A stretch of 38,637 nucleotides of DNA from an uncultured Clostridia bacterium. GTDB lineage: Bacteria; Bacillota; Clostridia; TANB77; CAG-508. The translations under genes and the position numbers were made by a program. Position 1 is the first letter of the stretch. Each line of letters starts with the position of its first letter. Where the stretch lies: assembly GCA_948891265.1 (NCBI GenBank), contig CAQUBD010000015.1, forward strand, positions 1-38,637, read 5' to 3'. Below, piece after piece: positions 33,763 to 38,637 of the stretch. Below the pieces are notes generated by a model. That model saw only the letters and a list, made by a program, of their open reading frames with translations, made no database searches and was not told the origin of the DNA.

Positions 33763-34671
33763 TCAATATTTATTTTGTCTAAATTTATTAATAATTTCTT
33801 TTATAGATTTTGTTAATCTTTCTATTGCAAAATTCGTAAATTTTTCTATAATATTTTTTATAGTTTTATGAATATCATTTTTCTCTTGTGAATAAAATTC
33901 ATTATACCCTATTTTTCCATTTGGAGTTATAAACTTGTCTTCGATTTCACAATAATTTTTCACATTATTTGAATATAAATCAAAGATTCCTGTTCCTTCT
34001 ACTACACTATATTTACCATTTTCATATTTTACCAATGAATCTACTCCTACTTGATGATATACATCATGTGGAAATTCTAATTCTTGAAATGTTTCTCCAG
34101 TTTGTTGATTTGTAAGTTCAGTTCTCCAATCTTCACAATCATCTTCTAAATATGTTACTTTGTATATTGCACCTTCTTGTCTCATATTGTTTAATACTTC
34201 TTTTTGATTTAAGATTAATTCATTTTGGAAACTTATCATCTCATTATATATTTTTTCTGTAGTTTCTTTATCTAAAATATAATTCTCATCTACTTTTCTA
34301 AAAAACATTCCTTCCTTGACATTTTTAGGCAATTTAATATAATCCACAATGAACGATATTCTATTTTCATATGTTTTGTCATATTCTATAACATTAAATC
34401 CTTTAGAAGATTCATATGATATTTCATATAATTTATTTTCATCTGCACCATTCATATTATTTTTATTAATATGTTCTCTTATTAGTTCTTCTTTCTTATC
34501 CCATAGTTTTTCTTCATTTTTTCTTGTAAATTTTGAACTGTCATAATCCTTATACACTAAAACATTGTTATCTTTTAGTGTATTCGATAACTCTTGAATA
34601 AAGTTTGAAATTTCTTTGTTTTGCAATATATTATTTGCTAATTTAAGCCCTAAATCTAATTTCAAAGGCAT
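33763..34671 (-). CDS. Element protein with DUF3006-like segment
   Basis: 302 residues, no signal or membrane helix. Residues about 88-140 (FIVDYIKLPKNVKEGMFFRK, then ENYILDKETTEKIYNEM) resemble DUF3006, a small domain often encoded next to ComEC-like MBL hydrolases, and such a hydrolase is the neighbour here. The first 80 and last 150 residues are not recognised; the end is Lys-rich. The ATG at 34669-34671 is too close to GGAG, so translation may start at the TTG two codons later. Transcribed after the MBL gene. Confidence 0.5.
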   Translation of the reverse strand: MPLKLDLGLKLANNILQNKEISNFIQELSNTLKDNNVLVYKDYDSSKFTRKNEEKLWDKKEELIREHINKNNMNGADENKLYEISYESSKGFNVIEYDKTYENRISFIVDYIKLPKNVKEGMFFRKVDENYILDKETTEKIYNEMISFQNELILNQKEVLNNMRQEGAIYKVTYLEDDCEDWRTELTNQQTGETFQELEFPHDVYHQVGVDSLVKYENGKYSVVEGTGIFDLYSNNVKNYCEIEDKFITPNGKIGYNEFYSQEKNDIHKTIKNIIEKFTNFAIERLTKSIKEIINKFRQNKY

Positions 34672-34793
34672 TCTCCTTTCTATATTAAATTGTCTTCTTG
34701 TGAATTCTATGTATAGACATATACATGAAATAAATTTTAAAATATAATAAATTAAAGTTGATTTAAAACTGTAACTATTATACTCTCTTTAAT

Positions 34794-35786
34794 TTATATT
34801 TTCAATAGTTTTTTCAAAAAAGAAAACATACTAATTTGTATGCTTTCTAGATATTCATTACTTAATTCATTTTGATTTATTTGACTATTTGCTCCATCTA
34901 AATTTATTTCATTTAGTTTCTGAATATTATCTACTGTTATTCCATCACTAGTAATCCATATTGTTCCATCTCTTTCTGTAATATAGATATTATTTATTCC
35001 AACATTTTTTATAAGTCTTTTTAGACATTCTATATTTGGAAACTTACTATATGTACTACCTGATGATATAATTGCTGTTTTAGGAGATACTCTATTTAAA
35101 AATTTTTCGCTTGTACTACTATTTGATCCATGATGTGAGACTTTTAAAACATCTATTTTTTCTAACTTTTCTATCAATTTTTCTTCGACTTTAGTCTCTA
35201 TATCTCCTGTAAATAGATATTTTCTCTCTTTATAATTTAATTGTAACACTATAGAAGAATTGTTGTCTGAATATATGCCTTTATTATCTACCCATCTTAC
35301 AATACATCTTGCATTTCCAATATTCAAGACATCATTTTCTTCTACATTTTCAACTTCTATATTAGTTGTTTCTATTAGTTCTATATAAGCTTGATTTGTA
35401 GCCTCTCTACTTGGCATATACAAATTTCCAATTTCAAAATTCTGTACAATATTAGCCATTCCACCTATATGGTCATCATCACTATGTGTACCTATTAAAT
35501 AATCAATCTTTTTAATTCCTATTTGTTTTAGAAATTTTGTTATTTCCTTGCCATCTGTTTTGTCCCCTGCATCTATCAACATTGTTTGTCCCTCATTCAT
35601 TATAAGTGTACAGTCAGCTTGTCCTACATAAAAATAGAAAATGTTTAGTTTTGAATCATCTATACTAATATTGATTTTTTGGTTATCAATATTAGTTTTC
35701 TCGTTAGATTGGATATAAATGCCTACCATTAATAGTATAATTAATACAAATATCACTAATATAAAACTTTTTTCTTTTTTACTCAT
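34794..35786 (-). CDS. Exported ComEC-like metallo-beta-lactamase-fold hydrolase
   Basis: 330 residues: an N-terminal membrane helix (about 7-25), then an MBL fold of the ComEC C-terminal type. Metal ligands are in GTHSDDDHIGG, TGDIET and LKVSHHGSNSS, and IFYFYVGQADCTLI replaces the usual IDVGQGDA. It lacks the channel domain. The substrate is unknown; family members are often called competence-related, but some are nucleases or phosphodiesterases. It starts directly after the AlbA_2 gene stop, with GGAG inside that gene's end, so the two are coupled. Confidence 0.8.
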   Translation of the reverse strand: MSKKEKSFILVIFVLIILLMVGIYIQSNEKTNIDNQKINISIDDSKLNIFYFYVGQADCTLIMNEGQTMLIDAGDKTDGKEITKFLKQIGIKKIDYLIGTHSDDDHIGGMANIVQNFEIGNLYMPSREATNQAYIELIETTNIEVENVEENDVLNIGNARCIVRWVDNKGIYSDNNSSIVLQLNYKERKYLFTGDIETKVEEKLIEKLEKIDVLKVSHHGSNSSTSEKFLNRVSPKTAIISSGSTYSKFPNIECLKRLIKNVGINNIYITERDGTIWITSDGITVDNIQKLNEINLDGANSQINQNELSNEYLESIQISMFSFLKKLLKI

Positions 35787-37175
35787 TTATTTTACTCCAT
35801 TATTCATCTTCCAATATCCTTTTCTATCTGAGCCAATTCTTTCAATTATATCTTTTTCTTTTAATTGTTGTATTATTCTTTTTACAGTTCTTAACGATAT
35901 GTTTGTTTTTTCTGATAATTCTTTTTGTGTGATGTCTGGTGTTTTTTCTAATAAATTTAAAATTAATTTTTCAGTGTCAATTTGAGTGCCATTTTCAGTG
36001 TCATTGGCACTGTTATTTTTATTTTCTCCTGTTAAGTCAAGCAATTCTTCATCAGTCTTTCTGTAAAAAATAACCATAAATCCATTTTTTCTAATTTCAA
36101 ATTTTACTTTTATATGTGCTTTTGAACATACTTCTGTAATTCTCCTAAATCCAGAACCCCATTTTTCAATATCTTTTGATAAATATAGAGTGTTTGCTAT
36201 CAATGGATTTCTTGGAATAGAACCTTCTCCTTTTATAAAATCTTCTGGTTTATATCCTTCTGGAAACTCTCCAGGATTAAATATTTCTACTCTATCCTTA
36301 TAGATTGATACTTCATTACTTTTTGGATTTTTAAAATCTCTGTGTATAAGTGAATTTATTATTGCTTCTCTTATTGCTTCTAAAGGTATTTCTGGTATTT
36401 CGACTCTTTCCATTCCACCACTTTTGAAATTGACAGGCCATTTTATATTTTTTCTAATATATCCTTCTCCTGTTTCTATTAGTTCAAAAATATTTCCAAA
36501 AACTTGATCTATATCTAGAAAAGTCAATTTTGTTTCTGTTGCAAAAATAGCCATTTGCATTTCAAGTTTTGCTTCTTTTGCAAATAAAATATAACCTGCA
36601 TTTAATAATTCATTATTCTTATTTACTAAAGATAATTTCTTTAATATTTCTTCTTTGTTTGTATATGGAAATTGATTCTTTTTGCTTTTCTACCTTTTTC
36701 TATAAATTCTTTTAACAATTCTTCATCAATGTCATCTATTGTATAATCAGATACTTTGCTTTCCCATTTACCTATTTCGTTTTCATCTTTTAAAATTATT
36801 TTCCTTATTTCTTTCATTGAAAGTTGTCTATCTTCATCTCCAACTCTCATATAAGCTCGTCCAAAAGCTAAATAAGGAATATCATCTCCTTCAAATTCAA
36901 CTAATATACAGTCTTTGTCATTTAATTTAACTTTATTCACAATTGGATATATCTTTGGCTCTATATTTTCAGATATTGCTTTTGAAACTTCTCGTACTGT
37001 TTTACTTGATACATCTTGTCCAATTATTTCGCCATTATCTTTTATTCCAAAATATAGCTTTCCACCTTGATGTTTATTTAATATTGAAACGATAGAAATT
37101 ATGCCTTCTTTTAATTCTCCTGTTGTTTTCTTAAATTCTATAACTTCATTTTCTAAAAAAATTTATATTTGCCAT
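35787..37175 (-). CDS. AlbA_2-domain ATP-binding transcription factor-like protein, two frameshifts
   Basis: The reconstructed 462-residue protein starts at ATG 37175 (MANINF) and has an AlbA_2 (Schlafen-like) domain (EFKKTTGEL, GGKLYFGIKDNGEIIG), a helical middle, a GHKL-like ATPase part (EAIREAIINSLIHRDF, VEIFNPGEFPEG) and a C-terminal winged helix (ITQKELSEKTNISLRTVKRI). Two errors break it: a run of seven A at 37155-37161 where six are needed, and one missing A in the AAA run near 36668-36670. Both are in homopolymers, so either sequencing error or decay is possible. Downstream genes are coupled to its end. The family often regulates toxin-antitoxin or defence loci. Confidence 0.7.
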
Positions 37176-37256
37176 AAAATTACTCTCCTACATAAGTTTC
37201 TCTTTGCTCAAATTATAGCATAACTTATTTAAAATTTATAGTGTTTTTCTAAATTT

Positions 37257-37448
37257 TTACAATTCTAATTCATCTTCTATTTCTTTGTGAGAATTTTGAT
37301 AAGTATTTGAATTGTTGTAGTCAAATTTTATATTTTCATCATTCTCAGCTAAATTATATGCAAGAACTCCAGCCACAGCTTGTACTATTTGTTCTTCTGT
37401 ATTAGGATTAATAAATGTAATATTCAAACTCTTTTTCAAAATCCTCAC
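37257..37448 (-). CDS. Small element protein, unknown
   Basis: About 60 residues. It has a basic start (RILKKSLNITFINPNTEEQ), a helix EQIVQAVAGVLAYNLAEN and an acidic Asn-rich tail. The start is unsure (GTG at 37446-37448, or TTG three codons later with a better AGGTGAGG spacing). No family recognised. It lies between the AlbA_2 gene and the RNase H-like gene in the element. Confidence 0.45.
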   Translation of the reverse strand: MRILKKSLNITFINPNTEEQIVQAVAGVLAYNLAENDENIKFDYNNSNTYQNSHKEIEDELEL

Positions 37449-37543
37449 CTACCTTCTTTTCAATACTATGTTTCATTTAAAACTTTTAGTACATTATATG
37501 ATGAGATTTTGACATATTCAATTCCGTTTTATTTCCCTTTTTT

Positions 37544-38272
37544 CTAAATTGTTAAACTATATTTTCCATTCTTTATTTTTGTTAAAACATCTAATTTTAT
37601 AAGTTCTTGAAATATTTTATTAATGCAAGATATTGGTATTTCTAATGACCTTGCTATTTCCATTTGTGTTTTTAATATAAATTTATCTTCATTAGAAATC
37701 TTAAATAAATATATAATCACTTTACATTGCCTTGAATTAAATTTTTGTAATAATTCTAAAAACGATTCTTTCTCTATTAATATAATATCCTTTTTATAAC
37801 TAGTCTGTTTAAGTTTTTGGAACGCAGAATAAGAATATTTATGAGCAATCTTATTAGCTCCTCTTGGAATCCATTTTAGTTTAAAGCTACAATCTTTTTT
37901 TGCTAATCTTTTTTTGATTCTATCATAAGATTTCTTTATTGTATTTAATAATTCTTCATTTGTTTCAAAAATTTTTATATTATTATTTTTTTCTATAAAA
38001 AAATCCCTTGCTACAGAGTAATCTGTTCTTAGCCAAAACTTTTGAGCTATTTTCTTTTTTAATAAACTTCCTTCTATCATATTAATAGCTCTAAAAATAG
38101 CAAATACTTCACATTCTGTTGAGCTTTCTAACTGTATATTGCATTTTTTAGCAATTGATTTTATTACTTTTTTCTCTTGTACGATAATAATAGCATAAGT
38201 TCCTATTTTTGTTTCATCATCAAAACTTGCATCTGTAAAAATCTCATATGCTTTTTCTTGTTCCATTATCAT
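37544..38272 (-). CDS. RNase H-fold protein with C-terminal winged helix
   Basis: 242 residues in two parts. The first 145 read as an RNase HI-like fold: Asp in EIFTDASFD, Glu in SSTECEVFAIFRA, Asp in RTDYSVA. The final motif, usually N-x2-A-D-x-L-A, is ANKIAHKYS with His in place of Asp. Residues about 180-240 look like a winged helix (TQMEIARSLEIPISCINKIFQELIKLDVL). Catalytic activity is uncertain because the fourth acidic residue is changed. AAGGAGTG precedes the start (ATG 38270-38272, or 38264-38266). I do not know this combination as a named family. Confidence 0.5.
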   Translation of the reverse strand: MIMEQEKAYEIFTDASFDDETKIGTYAIIIVQEKKVIKSIAKKCNIQLESSTECEVFAIFRAINMIEGSLLKKKIAQKFWLRTDYSVARDFFIEKNNNIKIFETNEELLNTIKKSYDRIKKRLAKKDCSFKLKWIPRGANKIAHKYSYSAFQKLKQTSYKKDIILIEKESFLELLQKFNSRQCKVIIYLFKISNEDKFILKTQMEIARSLEIPISCINKIFQELIKLDVLTKIKNGKYSLTI

Positions 38273-38428
38273 CACACTCCTTATATATGTAATTTATTAT
38301 AGCAATTTTCGCTTTTATTTTGCAAACTTTTGTTTGATTATAATGTTTTATTTTCTTTTTGTCAATATGAAATTTATAATTTTTCGGATTTTGCTTTTTA
38401 ATTTAATTGTATTTTTTTGTCTAACTTG

Positions 38429-38470
38429 AAAAAGCAAAGAAACTAGACTTTTCTAATTTCTTTGCTTTTT
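38429..38470. terminator. Terminator-like hairpin
   Basis: AAAAAGCAAAGAAA pairs perfectly with TTTCTTTGCTTTTT (14 bp), with a further TAGA/TCTA inside, flanked by T on both strands. It probably ends a gene entering from the right. Confidence 0.7.
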
Positions 38471-38487
38471 TATTTTTACATTTTTTC

Positions 38488-38637
38488 TAAGTGTAAAGTT
38501 TTGTGTCTATATTTCTATTTTAACACCAAACTGTTGTATTGCTTACTCATTCACACTTACCTCTTTTCTGTTGTTATTTTAACATCTTTTTTTGTAAGTG
38601 TAAAATTCTGTGTCTATATTTCTATTCTAACACCAAA
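38488..38637 (+). repeat. Two 43-bp direct repeats
   Basis: 38488-38530 and 38595-38637 match at 40 of 43 positions (core TGTGTCTATATTTCTATT, end TAACACCAAA). They are separated by 64 bases that contain CACACTTAC, the inverse of the repeat start. The second copy reaches the window end, so more copies may follow. Confidence 0.75.

Larger units (their letters stand above)
38273..38637. other. Gene-free right edge of the window
   Basis: AT-rich. Contains the putative upstream region of the RNase H-like gene, one strong hairpin (38429-38470) and two 43-bp direct repeats. No ORF supported. The spoIIID 5' half is not here, so the element continues beyond the window. Confidence 0.5.

Noticed and set aside
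35787..37175. Programmed frameshifting in the AlbA_2 gene
   Set aside because: Both indels are in A runs without CGG and are better explained by error or slippage.
38488..38637. CRISPR array
   Set aside because: Only two copies, 43 bp with internal mismatches and a 64-bp gap; no cas genes.
33685..38637. Second attachment site and spoIIID 5' half inside the window
   Set aside because: No frame matching the SpoIIID N-terminus and no copy of the junction sequence was found to the right edge.
1..38637. tRNA or rRNA genes
   Set aside because: No cloverleaf-like or rRNA-like stretch noticed on either strand; a tRNA scan was not possible here.

Overview
The window looks like a chromosomal segment of an AT-rich, endospore-forming anaerobe of the Clostridia type. 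The evidence is spo0A, a sipL-like SPOCS/LysM protein, yunB, a BofC-like protein, yabG, veg and the 3' half of spoIIID. A desulfoferrodoxin (superoxide reductase) and Hsp33 point to anaerobic redox stress handling, and the base composition is strongly AT. Most genes are on the minus strand.

Layout. 1-3,892 (minus): start of truA, cdaA, a 44-residue membrane peptide, a pyrimidine-nucleoside phosphorylase, rnhB and a prepilin-like protein. 3,893-10,336 (mostly plus): htrA, clpE and pgsA, with one minus-strand membrane protein; a MITE-like inverted-repeat element lies directly upstream of htrA and another upstream of clpE. A 175-nt structured RNA, probably 6S RNA, follows pgsA. 10,374-20,277 (minus): BofC-like gene, comEC, an SH3-NlpC/P60 wall hydrolase, Mn-dependent pyrophosphatase, Hsp33, desulfoferrodoxin, a TagO/WecA-type enzyme carrying a C-terminal rubredoxin domain, rpiB and dtd. 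20,425-28,906: sporulation genes yunB, sipL and spo0A, an orphan plus-strand membrane gene, and metabolic genes. 29,123-31,767 (minus): rpsF-ssb-rpsR, veg and yabG. 31,968 to the right edge: the 3' half of spoIIID, cut by a site-specific element that starts with a large serine recombinase and continues past the window with an MBL-fold/DUF3006 pair, an AlbA_2 ATP-binding protein with two frameshifts, and an RNase H-like/winged-helix protein.

Two observations stand out. First, three unrelated conserved genes (comEC, yunB, veg) are each broken by one extra C at the same motif, NTT-CGG. In each case the zero frame meets a CGG codon and skipping the C restores the family sequence through a glycine codon. 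In about 11,000 codons read here, in-frame CGG occurs only at these three sites and twice at gene ends. This suggests that CGG is unassigned or very slowly decoded and that it works as a +1 frameshift signal. Second, spoIIID is split inside its helix-turn-helix by a serine-recombinase element, the arrangement of the B. subtilis skin element in sigK. That predicts a developmentally excised intervening element in a different sporulation regulator.

The TagO-rubredoxin fusion next to a superoxide reductase, and the paired inverted-repeat elements upstream of two protein quality-control genes, are further unusual points. All calls come from reading the sequence; no database search was run.
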